The notes: generated by a model not told the origin, from the letters alone. Positions 1 through 5,125 are shown, counted from the first letter of the stretch. The stretch: DNA of 5,429 nt from an uncultured Mycoplasma sp. (GCA_947565485.1 CANOGG010000098.1:1-5429), one strand, 5' to 3'. Made by a program: numbers and translations.

Positions 1-1
1 T

Positions 2-100
2 TTATTGGTAGATAAAATGGTATGGATACCCTACTTTGTCGATATTGTTTAAATTAAGGTTTAAGTCATGGGCTAGTTTTAAAAGCTTGTCATACTCCGA
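2..100 (-). pseudogene. Detached 3' end of the XRE-CYTH gene beyond an in-frame TAA
   Basis: Reading straight through the TAA at 101-103 without any frame change gives 32 more codons. They begin S-EYDKLLKLAHDLNLNL and end with GYPYHFIYQ, and the stop is TAA at 2-4. An EYDKLL-type helix followed by a GYPY segment is what I expect after the last IEIEV strand of CyaB-like CYTH proteins. The absence of other stops and the family-like sequence indicate that 2-748 was one gene. One substitution (for example at a GAA, CAA or AAA codon) would create the TAA. A sequencing error is the other explanation. Confidence 0.8.
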
Positions 101-748
101 TTAGGCAGTAGTATCATATTTTTTAACTTCAATTTCAATAAAGTGCCCTAGCCTTTCAACTTTGTCGAGGGATACCTCGTATTTGTCTTGGTAAAGATAG
201 CTTTTGCGAGATTTTTGGACTTCGGCTATTTTCTTTAAGTTTAGAATAGTAAATATTTGAGTGAGATTTTGGCTATTATCAATCTCAACTTCGTATTCAT
301 CGCAGTACATGTTATTATGCCAATTTTTATAATTGAGAATTTTTTTATTGCCACGTTCACCAATACGAAGCCATTCATTAATCATTTGGCCCTTTTCTTT
401 TAAAAAAGGACGATGGGTTGGTTCGAAGTAAGTATCTTTTTGCGTAGATTCAGTTAAAAATCGGGCATTCTTTTGAAAAAAAGTATCAAGGGTGGCATAT
501 AAAGAGGCGGATATTTTGATTTTGATTTCAGTTTCAATGGTATTTTTGGGAATATCACCATAGATTAGGTAACTAGCACTGCATTCTAAAACTTCACTTA
601 ATTTGACAATTAATTCGAGATTAGGTTCAGTACGGTTAGATTCCCAACTTGAAATGGTTTTATTACTCACAAATAGTTTTGATGCAAGGTCATTTTGGCT
701 CCATTTCTTTTTTTCGCGGAGTTCTTTTAGGCGTAGTCCAAGGTTCAT
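101..748 (-). CDS. XRE-family helix-turn-helix regulator fused to a CYTH (CyaB/thiamine-triphosphatase-like) domain; ends at a premature stop
   Basis: The first 60 residues form an XRE/Cro helix-turn-helix: LKELREKKKWSQNDLA, then LFVSNKTISSWE and a P-N-LE-LI-KL tail. After a short linker a CYTH domain begins with the ExExK signature (E72, E74, K76). It continues with WLRIGE (R128), the EYEVEI strand (E151, E153, E155), basic KSRKSY (179-184), and the late D195...LG...IEIEV block (D195, G201, E205, E207). CYTH enzymes bind triphosphates or make cAMP in a beta tunnel, so the fusion suggests a DNA-binding regulator that senses or processes a phosphorylated ligand; this is inference. The ATG at 746-748 follows an AGGAAG ribosome binding site. 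The frame stops at 101-103 (TAA), but the same frame carries a normal CYTH C-terminus to position 2, so the intact protein would be 248 residues. The truncation removes only the final helix and tail; residual function is possible. Confidence 0.85.
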   Translation of the reverse strand: MNLGLRLKELREKKKWSQNDLASKLFVSNKTISSWESNRTEPNLELIVKLSEVLECSASYLIYGDIPKNTIETEIKIKISASLYATLDTFFQKNARFLTESTQKDTYFEPTHRPFLKEKGQMINEWLRIGERGNKKILNYKNWHNNMYCDEYEVEIDNSQNLTQIFTILNLKKIAEVQKSRKSYLYQDKYEVSLDKVERLGHFIEIEVKKYDTTA

Positions 749-780
749 GTTATCACTTCCTATTAGTATTATAACATGAA
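744..780. promoter_or_regulatory. Candidate autoregulatory operator: perfect 10-bp inverted repeat
   Basis: TTCATGTTAT (744-753) and ATAACATGAA (771-780) are perfect inverted copies separated by 17 bases. One arm covers the ATG start of the XRE-CYTH gene and the other covers its -10 box. Transcription should start between the arms, so the repeat cannot fold as one RNA hairpin and is better explained as a DNA binding site. Binding of the adjacent XRE protein is inferred from position only. Confidence 0.5.
768..777 (-). promoter_or_regulatory. Extended -10 promoter of the XRE-CYTH gene
   Basis: On the minus strand a perfect TATAAT (773-768) is preceded by TGT (776-774), giving an extended -10 element. 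No good -35 hexamer lies 16-18 bases upstream, which is common when the TG extension is present. The predicted start near 761 gives a very short leader that begins about at the AGGAAG ribosome binding site (761-756). Confidence 0.65.
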
Positions 781-815
781 ATATTAATAATTTGGTTCTA
801 CATTTTGGAGACTCG

Positions 816-1916
816 TTAACCCATACTTTTTTTGATGTTTAAGACACGGTGAGATATTTCTTGATATAAGTCTTTATTTTCATCATAAAAATGGTCAAAG
901 ATATCTTTATTATTTTGGCAAATAAGTTTAGCTTGGGATAGTAATTCTTTTTCGTCACTAAGGCTTAGACTAGGATATTTTTGGCCTATGTTATAAAGGG
1001 CTTTTAGAGAAGCTTTAAAACTGTTTAAAACAAAGGTTGAGGCGTAACTTATAGGTATTCTCTCGCTGGGAAAGTTTGGATTGTGTAAGATATTTTTAGA
1101 ATCACCTTTTAATTTTAAAATTTCATTATTCGTGGGGTCTAAATAATAGCTAAGGCCATTTTGAGTGGCAAATGTTATTGCATGATTGCTAAATATTTTA
1201 AATAATAATTTTTTATTTTCGTGAAATTCTTGGGAAAGTTCAATATTTTCTCCCTGGTCATCAACTAAAATATTAATAAGTTTTAGACCAAAATTATAGA
1301 GTTCTTCTTCGATTAAGTTTTCTTTACACCAACTTAGAAGTTCTTCTTTGGTATGTCTGGGTTCAGGCAGGATTTCAAAACTTATCGTATAATCACCAGT
1401 AGTGACACCTAAATTCTGGGCTTCGATACCTATGGTTGTAAGAATATCCGAAAACATTGGTGATATGTGGCGACAGACGCCCATGCCAGTAAAAATGTTA
1501 ACACCAGGAAGATTTTCAATATTACGACTTTGCTCGGAAGAAAACTTAAAGGTTTGGTCTTGGGATAGATAACCATGGTATAGTAAATAATTAAATAGTG
1601 TATGTATTTGGATAGGGTTTTCAAAATTAAAAGTTTGGTTTAACTTTTTATAGTTTTGGAGAAATTTGTTATATAAAGCTTTGATTTCTTTAATATCGCT
1701 CGTGTAATAATAGGCATTAGAATAAGATAAAAATAGAGAAGATGATAGTAAAAGACTGGCGAAGTAACTTGCAATAGTAGAAAGATTAGGATTATCAGAT
1801 AGTAATAAGTTTTTTCCTAAAATTGTTCCAAAACCGGATGTTAGAAAAATTTTTTCAAGTTTTTTATAGGTATTATAATCTATATTATGAAATATCTTGT
1901 CATATATATTTGGCAT
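816..1916 (-). CDS. Transglutaminase-like (papain-fold) Cys-His-Asp protein of unknown role
   Basis: This 366-residue protein carries the order of a transglutaminase-like catalytic triad: Cys148 in GMGVCRHIS, His245 in SNHAITF, and Asp260 in YYLDPT. The glycine-rich turn before the cysteine and the NG..YYLDPT strand are typical of the superfamily, whose members act as cysteine proteases, amidases or crosslinking enzymes. A hydrophobic stretch at about residues 48-63 could be a membrane segment or a buried helix; no clear signal peptide is seen. Residues 98-118 (FENPIQIHTLFNYLLYHGYLS) resemble a segment I associate with uncharacterised proteins of uncultured Bacillota; that is recollection only. 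The chosen ATG at 1914-1916 has AAAGGAG eight bases upstream. An in-frame ATG at 1953-1955 would overlap the promoter and lacks a ribosome binding site. The substrate cannot be predicted. Confidence 0.75.
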   Translation of the reverse strand: MPNIYDKIFHNIDYNTYKKLEKIFLTSGFGTILGKNLLLSDNPNLSTIASYFASLLLSSSLFLSYSNAYYYTSDIKEIKALYNKFLQNYKKLNQTFNFENPIQIHTLFNYLLYHGYLSQDQTFKFSSEQSRNIENLPGVNIFTGMGVCRHISPMFSDILTTIGIEAQNLGVTTGDYTISFEILPEPRHTKEELLSWCKENLIEEELYNFGLKLINILVDDQGENIELSQEFHENKKLLFKIFSNHAITFATQNGLSYYLDPTNNEILKLKGDSKNILHNPNFPSERIPISYASTFVLNSFKASLKALYNIGQKYPSLSLSDEKELLSQAKLICQNNKDIFDHFYDENKDLYQEISHRVLNIKKSMG

Positions 1917-1945
1917 ATTAGCATCTCCTTTTTTAGTTATGGTAT

Positions 1946-1974
1946 ATAATAACATAACAAGGAGTTTTAGTCAA
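1946..1974 (-). promoter_or_regulatory. Promoter of the transglutaminase-like gene
   Basis: On the minus strand TTGACT (1974-1969), a 17-base spacer and TATTAT (1951-1946) with a TGT extension form a near-consensus sigma-A promoter. It lies just after the stop codon of the preceding gene. The -10 is flanked by a 6-bp inverted repeat (GTTATG 1936-1941 and CATAAC 1953-1958), a possible operator. The ATGTTATwAT core is shared with the XRE-CYTH promoter, but most of that match is the extended -10 itself. Confidence 0.75.
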
Positions 1975-1980
1975 GAAGTT

Positions 1981-2202
1981 TTATTTAGATATATTCCAAT
2001 CTTCGTAAGGGTCATAACCTTGTTCTTTTTCCCACTTAATATGATTATCACGGGCGTTTTTGATAGCAAGGCAACCATTATTAGAGGTGGCACTAGCGCC
2101 ATCAGTGACAACAAAAAATGGTAAATTATATTTCCCAGCAAGTTCTTTTACTTCTTGGCAAAACATTCTGGCTTTTATAATTTTAGTTTCTTCATTATTC
2201 AT
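1981..2202 (-). CDS. Small conserved-looking protein of unknown function (TDGAS motif)
   Basis: The product is 73 residues, soluble and without membrane segments. Its centre reads NLPFFVVTDGASATSNNG and its end reads ARDNHIKWEKEQGYDP followed by EDW. The dense conserved-looking run of T-D-G-A-S, N-N-G, R-x-x-H and W-E looks like a small binding or catalytic domain. I have an impression of similar short proteins in gut Bacillota but cannot name a family. The ATG at 2200-2202 has a modest AAAGAG eight bases upstream and lies 19 bases after the previous stop. An in-frame TTG at 2230-2232 would add ten residues and overlap the upstream gene, so it is less likely. It is the last gene of the five-gene operon. 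Confidence 0.7.
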   Translation of the reverse strand: MNNEETKIIKARMFCQEVKELAGKYNLPFFVVTDGASATSNNGCLAIKNARDNHIKWEKEQGYDPYEDWNISK

Positions 2203-2221
2203 AGATATTCTCTTTCTATTT

Positions 2222-2485
2222 TTAACCACCAAAATATATTTGTTTGATTTTCTCTTGAAGTTTTGGGGTTATATTATATTCATTTTGGCCTTCTTTAATT
2301 TTAGAGGGAACAACTGAATCGATATAACAGTAAGGACATAAAGCTGTTTTTTGATAGTCAATCCACTCTTTGATATCTTGATAGATAAAAGTTTTACCAC
2401 AATAAAGGCAGAGACATTTTTGATATTTTTTTAAGAGATGCTTATTTTTTTGGCAATAACTATATATTAATTCGAGATTATTCAT
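2222..2485 (-). CDS. Small zinc-binding (CxxC...CxxC) cytoplasmic protein
   Basis: This 87-residue protein carries CLYCGKTF (Cys26, Cys29) and ALCPYCYIDSVVP (Cys50, Cys53), with EWID (40-43) between. The four cysteines form a treble-clef or zinc-ribbon-like knuckle pair; Cys24 is an additional cysteine. The spacing and the wording CxxCxxxF...EWxD...TALCPYCxIDSV fit a widespread uncharacterised family of small bacterial proteins. The zinc site is inferred from the motif. The ATG at 2483-2485 shares one base with the upstream TGA stop (TGATG), a sign of translational coupling. A TTG at 2486-2488 is better spaced from the AAGGAG ribosome binding site (9 against 12 bases) and would add one residue. 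It is the fourth gene of the operon. Confidence 0.8.
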   Translation of the reverse strand: MNNLELIYSYCQKNKHLLKKYQKCLCLYCGKTFIYQDIKEWIDYQKTALCPYCYIDSVVPSKIKEGQNEYNITPKLQEKIKQIYFGG

Positions 2486-2880
2486 CAAGAAAATATTCTC
2501 CTTTTTAATATAGGAATTATAGCATTAATTGAAATAAGCTTTTCATCTCTTATTATTAAAATTAGGCGAAAATAATGTTTATCTAAACGTATTAGATTGC
2601 AAGTAAAATTGTTATTTATAATAGACCTCCATCCTATTTTATCTTTATATAAAATATCACTGACATAGTCTTTGATGTTTATTTTGTTTTTTTCTTTAGT
2701 AGCTTTAAAATCTTCTTTCGAGAATATTAGTTCTAAACCAATAAATATTTCATCATTAATGTTAAAAGTAATAAATGGAGCTAGACCTTTTCTTATTTTA
2801 TCAGAAGTATAATAAGAAAATTTACCCCAAGTTATTTCAGTTTTATGAGTTTCATATTTTTTATTATTTATTGTAATCAT
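2485..2880 (-). CDS. Protein of unknown function, single alpha/beta domain
   Basis: This is a 131-residue protein with no membrane segment or signal peptide. Beta-like strands alternate with charged loops: the N-terminus has ITWGKFSYY, the middle has PFITFNINDEIFIGLELIF, and the end has HYFRLILIIRDEKLISINAIIPIL. The size and composition resemble small accessory or immunity-type proteins found beside toxins, but no toxin is visible in the window, so this is only a possibility. The ATG follows a strong AGGAGG located inside the last codons of the upstream gene, with a 6-base gap between genes. It ends with TGA, which shows that TGA is a stop in this genome. Confidence 0.7.
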   Translation of the reverse strand: MITINNKKYETHKTEITWGKFSYYTSDKIRKGLAPFITFNINDEIFIGLELIFSKEDFKATKEKNKINIKDYVSDILYKDKIGWRSIINNNFTCNLIRLDKHYFRLILIIRDEKLISINAIIPILKRRIFS

Positions 2881-2886
2881 AGTTCT

Positions 2887-3324
2887 TTATCCTCCTATTT
2901 GGGAGTTTTTGAATTCCGTAATTTTTTTAGAATAAGACTGTTTTATATTTTTAGTAAAATCATAGGAAAATTGGTCTAAATATTCTAAAACTAAATAAAT
3001 ATGATTATCAAAGTCAGGGTCTTTATCAATGTCTTTTAAATATTTGGCGACCAGTTTATTTCTATTTATCCTTTTGACATAAAAATTTAGAAGATTAGTG
3101 GAGCCAATTTTTTCTTGGCCAGATTTCACAATTGATACTAAATATTCCCGAGAAGCGGCCGCGCCAATAAAGCCTTGGTCGAACATGAGGAGAATACAAC
3201 CGATAAATATTTTATCAGTGCCATCTCGGGGTAAAGTTTTTTTAGTAAACTCTATTAAGGAAGTTATTTCTTTACTCTTAGTATATTCGTCAGAAAAAAT
3301 TTGTAAGAATTTATTTATTATCAT
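2887..3324 (-). CDS. Mostly helical protein of unknown function
   Basis: The product is 145 residues and I do not recognise it. It looks helical, with a hydrophobic stretch KIFIGCILLMFDQGFIGAAA at about residues 38-57, and charged helices afterwards (LKDIDKDPDFDNHIYLVLEY). The hydrophobic part is interrupted by D and Q and is more likely a buried helix than a membrane span. The ATG start has no clear Shine-Dalgarno sequence; AAAGAAAG lies about 12 bases away, so translation may depend on coupling to the upstream gene 29 bases away. The codons for GAAA contain a GC-only stretch around 3157-3167 that stands out in this AT-rich DNA. Confidence 0.65.
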   Translation of the reverse strand: MIINKFLQIFSDEYTKSKEITSLIEFTKKTLPRDGTDKIFIGCILLMFDQGFIGAAASREYLVSIVKSGQEKIGSTNLLNFYVKRINRNKLVAKYLKDIDKDPDFDNHIYLVLEYLDQFSYDFTKNIKQSYSKKITEFKNSQIGG

Positions 3325-3353
3325 CTTATTTTAAGCTTTCTTTGAGTATTTTA

Positions 3354-3950
3354 TTAAAGACTCTTCTTCTCTCTTGCTAAAGTATAAGGCTTATCTTGCA
3401 CTTCACTTAAAAATTTGAAAGTTAAGTCCTCGCTTTCTTCTTGTTTAATATGGTTATTTTGATAGGTCATCAGCGCTTTATCATCAGCAATATCAATGGA
3501 AACAGTATTTTGGTTTAACCTTGGTTCTTCTTTAGGAGTAAAGACTTTTATCCTCGCATTACTTTCATTATAATAATTGGTAAAGTTATCATAGTGAATA
3601 ATTTTAAAACTTTTTAAATCTTCAAACTGTGTACTACAGATATTATATACCTCATCACCAATCATAGTTAAAATAGACATGTATCTAATCTCCGCTAAAC
3701 TAAATATTAGTTTCATTAATTCATCAATATTTTTTCCATTCACATGTTTATTAGTGGTTATGGAAGCTATATAGTTTTTTATTTCAGCGATGCCATCGCC
3801 AGTTATAATTTTTTCTCTTTTTTTAATTTCAGCAAATTCCGCATCAGTTAATAATTGGGGTCTTTTTTCCATTATTGCTAAGTAAAAATCATTTAATTGT
3901 TTTGAAAGAAGAATTTGATTGATTTCTTCTTTAGAATATTTTTTAAACAT
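3354..3950 (-). CDS. Protein of unknown function, first gene of the five-gene operon
   Basis: The product is 198 residues and not recognised. Residues 1-95 look helical and charged (KYSKEEINQILLSKQLNDFY, later NIDELMKLIFSLAEIRYMS). The region after about residue 105 looks more extended (NICSTQFEDLKSFKIIHYD). The tail has many E, K and D residues and looks flexible. There is no signal peptide or membrane span. The ATG at 3948-3950 follows GGGAGG nine bases upstream, and a good promoter lies 80 bases away. All following genes are on the same strand with small gaps (29 bases, 6 bases, a 1-base overlap and 19 bases), so the five genes are probably one transcript. Confidence 0.7.
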   Translation of the reverse strand: MFKKYSKEEINQILLSKQLNDFYLAIMEKRPQLLTDAEFAEIKKREKIITGDGIAEIKNYIASITTNKHVNGKNIDELMKLIFSLAEIRYMSILTMIGDEVYNICSTQFEDLKSFKIIHYDNFTNYYNESNARIKVFTPKEEPRLNQNTVSIDIADDKALMTYQNNHIKQEESEDLTFKFLSEVQDKPYTLAREKKSL

Positions 3951-4030
3951 AATTTTATGCCTCCCTGCTTTCTTTTGGTATTTTTAATTGTTATTCTAAA
4001 GTTATATTTAATTTTCCTTTAGTAATTATT

Positions 4031-4059
4031 ATTCTAACATACATTTTTTTATTTGTCAG
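4031..4059 (-). promoter_or_regulatory. Promoter of the five-gene operon
   Basis: On the minus strand CTGACA (4059-4054), a 17-base spacer and TAGAAT (4036-4031) with a TGT extension match the sigma-A consensus at five of six positions in each box. The predicted start near 4024 gives a leader of about 74 bases before the ATG at 3950. I see no riboswitch-like structure in that leader. Confidence 0.7.
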
Positions 4060-4275
4060 TTTTTTTAGATTAATTTAAGTTTTTTCAATTTATTTTTGGA
4101 AGTTGTTTTCGTTTAGTACCCTCTTTACATTATTTTTATAACTAGTTAAATGGTAAAAAAATTACATTTTAAAACGATAGTTGGTGGTTGCTTTTAGAAA
4201 TTGTTAAATATTAAAAAAACGTAAATACGAGGCTAAATGTAATCTGCTGACTAAAATAGAAGTTAAACAACTTTT
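4060..4275. other. AT-rich intergenic stretch without a recognisable gene
   Basis: The 216 bases between the operon promoter and the metallopeptidase remnant contain no convincing reading frame, RNA gene or strong terminator. The only structure noticed is an inverted pair ATTACATTT (4161-4169) and AAATGTAAT (4235-4243), 65 bases apart. On the minus strand the second arm is followed by a run of seven T, so it might be a poor terminator for the peptidase remnant, but chance is likely in such AT-rich DNA. Confidence 0.5.
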
Positions 4276-4740
4276 TTATTTTAAATTATATTTATCTGAA
4301 AAATATTTTAAACTTACTTCTAAAATAGTATTACCATCATTTAAAACTCTACTTTTGTCATTTACATATTTTAAAAGTTCATTTTGTTTTTTTGTTTCAA
4401 TTAAATATCTACCTACAACTTTAAATAAATCATATCCATTATAATCTTCTGTTTTTATATTTCCTTTAGAAAACTCCAAATCATTCATATTAGGCAATCG
4501 TTGACTGTTTTTCAAATTCATTATAATTTCTAAAAATTTACCATTTTTAATTAATTTTTCAGTTGTACCATCAAAATTTCCAACCAACGATTCGTCAAGC
4601 CAGACAATTCTTTCCATATTATTTTTATCATATATAAATTTTTGAAACAATAAATGAAATGACTCATGAGCAAGAGTGCAATACCTCTCATATATATTTT
4701 TAGGATTTAGTAATATTTGTGTTTCTCCATTTGATAACTC
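4276..4740 (-). pseudogene. Gluzincin-type zinc metallopeptidase (peptidase MA-like) with the 5' end missing
   Basis: The open frame runs from a TAG at 4741-4743 to the stop at 4276 (154 codons) and has no plausible start near its beginning. It contains a zinc peptidase core: CTLAHESFHLLF (HExxH, coded at 4654-4680) and then VWLDESLVGNFDG, whose glutamate is placed as the third zinc ligand in gluzincins (the W-x-x-E-x-L/G pattern). The rest (NGYDLFKVVGRYLIE, then a long C-terminal helix) fits the tail of peptidase MA-like domains. The strand before the motif is cut after ELSNGETQILLNP, and upstream frames carry TGA at 4759-4761 and TAG at 4741-4743. A TTG at 4648-4650 could only make a 124-residue product lacking HExxH. 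An AGGAG with ATG at 4730 is in another frame and ends after seven codons. It is best read as a decayed gene. Confidence 0.75.
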
Positions 4741-4777
4741 CTATAAATATTGACTTTGTCAATTTTCAAGTGTGTTT

Positions 4778-4798
4778 ACTAAATTGTCATAATTTAGT
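4778..4798. repeat. Perfect 8-bp inverted repeat upstream of the small-peptide promoter
   Basis: ACTAAATT (4778-4785) and AATTTAGT (4791-4798) flank GTCAT. It ends eight bases before the -35 box of the plus-strand promoter, so it could be an operator or mark the boundary of the small-peptide locus. A smaller dyad, ATTGAC-TTT-GTCAAT, lies at 4749-4763. Confidence 0.45.
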
Positions 4799-4806
4799 TA
4801 TATTTA

Positions 4807-4835
4807 TTGTTATATAGCTATTAATTTGTTATAAT
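4807..4835 (+). promoter_or_regulatory. Promoter of the 29-residue peptide gene
   Basis: TTGTTA (4807-4812), an exact 17-base spacer and a perfect TATAAT (4830-4835) preceded by TGT make a strong extended -10 promoter. Transcription should start near 4842, giving a leader of about 57 bases before the ATG at 4899. Confidence 0.75.
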
Positions 4836-4866
4836 TAAAGGAGAGAAACTTAATTGTTGAGTGCTT

Positions 4867-4890
4867 GCCAACTTTCTTATGAAAGGAGGC
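4867..4890 (+). promoter_or_regulatory. Hairpin enclosing the Shine-Dalgarno sequence of the small peptide
   Basis: GCC (4867-4869) pairs with GGC (4888-4890) and CTTTC (4872-4876) pairs with GAAAG (4881-4885), around a TTAT loop and a 2x2 internal loop. The strong AAAGGAGG (4882-4889), nine bases before the ATG, lies almost wholly in the 3' arm. This would limit translation until the stem opens, a common feature of type I toxin mRNAs. Confidence 0.6.
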
Positions 4891-4898
4891 TTGATATT

Positions 4899-4988
4899 AT
4901 GAAGAAAAAAGATTTATTAATCTCATTTCTAATATTAATAATCATTTTATTAATAGTCTCTTTAATGATTCTATGTATAAAGAAATAG
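4899..4988 (+). CDS. 29-residue single-span membrane peptide, candidate type I toxin
   Basis: ATG at 4899 follows AAAGGAGG by nine bases, and the frame ends with TAG at 4986-4988. The peptide has a basic start (MKKKD), about 21 uninterrupted hydrophobic residues (LLISFLILIIILLIVSLMIL and following) and a CIKK end, so it should insert as one membrane helix. Strong promoter, strong but masked ribosome binding site, tiny hydrophobic product, own terminator and a convergent antisense promoter together match type I toxin-antitoxin loci such as txpA/ratA, bsrG/SR4 or fst. The sequence lacks the Pxxx-G and charged tail of Fst and does not match a toxin family that I can name. A leader peptide or small membrane regulator are alternatives. 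It is the only clear plus-strand gene in the window. Confidence 0.65.
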   Translation: MKKKDLLISFLILIIILLIVSLMILCIKK

Positions 4989-5015
4989 CACTCAATCTAG
5001 CATAGATTAAGTGCT
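4987..5015 (-). terminator. 13-bp hairpin just after the small-peptide stop, likely end of the antisense RNA
   Basis: AGCACTCAATCTA (4987-4999) and TAGATTAAGTGCT (5003-5015) pair over 13 positions with a single C/A mismatch around a GCA loop. On the minus strand the stem is followed by ATTTCTTT, a moderate U-rich tract; on the plus strand no U run follows. In the sense mRNA it may compete with pairing between 4857-4865 and 4987-4995. Confidence 0.5.
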
Positions 5016-5026
5016 TGACCATTTAC

Positions 5027-5073
5027 GGGTAAGTACTCAACTCGCCAAAGTTAAGTATTCCCTTTTTTATTTT
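5027..5073 (+). terminator. Rho-independent terminator of the small-peptide mRNA
   Basis: Bases 5032-5041 pair with 5050-5059 (one C/A mismatch and one G-U wobble), and GGG at 5027-5029 can also pair with CCC at 5060-5062. The stem is followed directly by TTTTTTATTTT. The predicted transcript from 4842 would be about 225-230 bases. Confidence 0.65.
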
Positions 5074-5096
5074 ATGCAAGTTCCCTTGACATATTC

Positions 5097-5125
5097 ATAA
5101 TATCATAAAAACGACTTTTTTACAA
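5097..5125 (-). promoter_or_regulatory. Promoter for the predicted antisense RNA
   Basis: On the minus strand TTGTAA (5125-5120), a 17-base spacer and TATTAT (5102-5097) with a TGA extension form a plausible sigma-A promoter. The -35 box overlaps the terminator hairpin at 5108-5133. No downstream gene on this strand needs it closer than the peptidase remnant. Confidence 0.55.

Larger units (their letters stand above)
4857..5059. repeat. Five copies of TTRAGTRCTT in alternating orientation around the small-peptide gene
   Basis: Forward copies are TTGAGTGCTT (4857-4866), TTAAGTGCTT (5007-5016) and the weaker TTAAGTATT (5051-5059). Reverse copies are AGCACTCAA (4987-4995) and AAGTACTCAA (5031-5040). 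The leader copy can pair perfectly over 9 bases with the reverse copy that overlaps the stop codon. The reverse and forward copies downstream form two successive hairpins. An RNA from the opposite strand would carry the complement of 5007-5016 and could also pair with the leader copy, with one G-U wobble. Such repeats recall the shared repeats of Fst/par-type type I toxin-antitoxin loci. Confidence 0.7.
4975..5090 (-). ncRNA. Predicted antisense RNA (candidate antitoxin) to the 3' part of the small-peptide mRNA
   Basis: A minus-strand promoter at 5125-5097 predicts a start near 5090. The RNA would run leftwards across the 3' untranslated region of the peptide mRNA and end after the hairpin at 5015-4987, whose minus-strand 3' flank is ATTTCTTT. 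It would be about 115 bases long and overlap the peptide transcript by roughly 95 bases, including the last codons. This tail-to-tail arrangement is like RatA or SR4. Both ends are predicted, and no expression evidence exists here. Confidence 0.45.

Noticed and set aside
101..103. TAA read as a sense codon through an altered genetic code
   Set aside because: Other genes in the window end with TAA at conserved-looking ends, and one ends with TGA, so a general reassignment does not fit.
1430..1624. Minus-strand frame of 64 codons inside the transglutaminase-like gene
   Set aside because: It is an out-of-frame shadow covering the catalytic cysteine region of the real gene.
1897..2317. Plus-strand reading frames at 1897-2124 and 2060-2317
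   Set aside because: They lie opposite the minus-strand genes and the promoter region, have no proper ribosome binding sites, and their hydrophobic sequence is the expected antisense of charged AT-rich genes.
3098..3334. Plus-strand frame opposite the gene at 2887-3324
   Set aside because: Antisense shadow of the operon gene, with no supporting ribosome binding site or promoter.
4262..4280. AAGTT-AAAC-AACTT hairpin followed by T on the plus strand
   Set aside because: The stem is five weak A/T-rich pairs, with no plus-strand gene upstream that would need a terminator.
5086..5114. Consensus TTGACA on the plus strand as a promoter -35
   Set aside because: No -10 hexamer follows at 16-18 bases; the position is occupied by the AAAAACGAC stem of the terminator.
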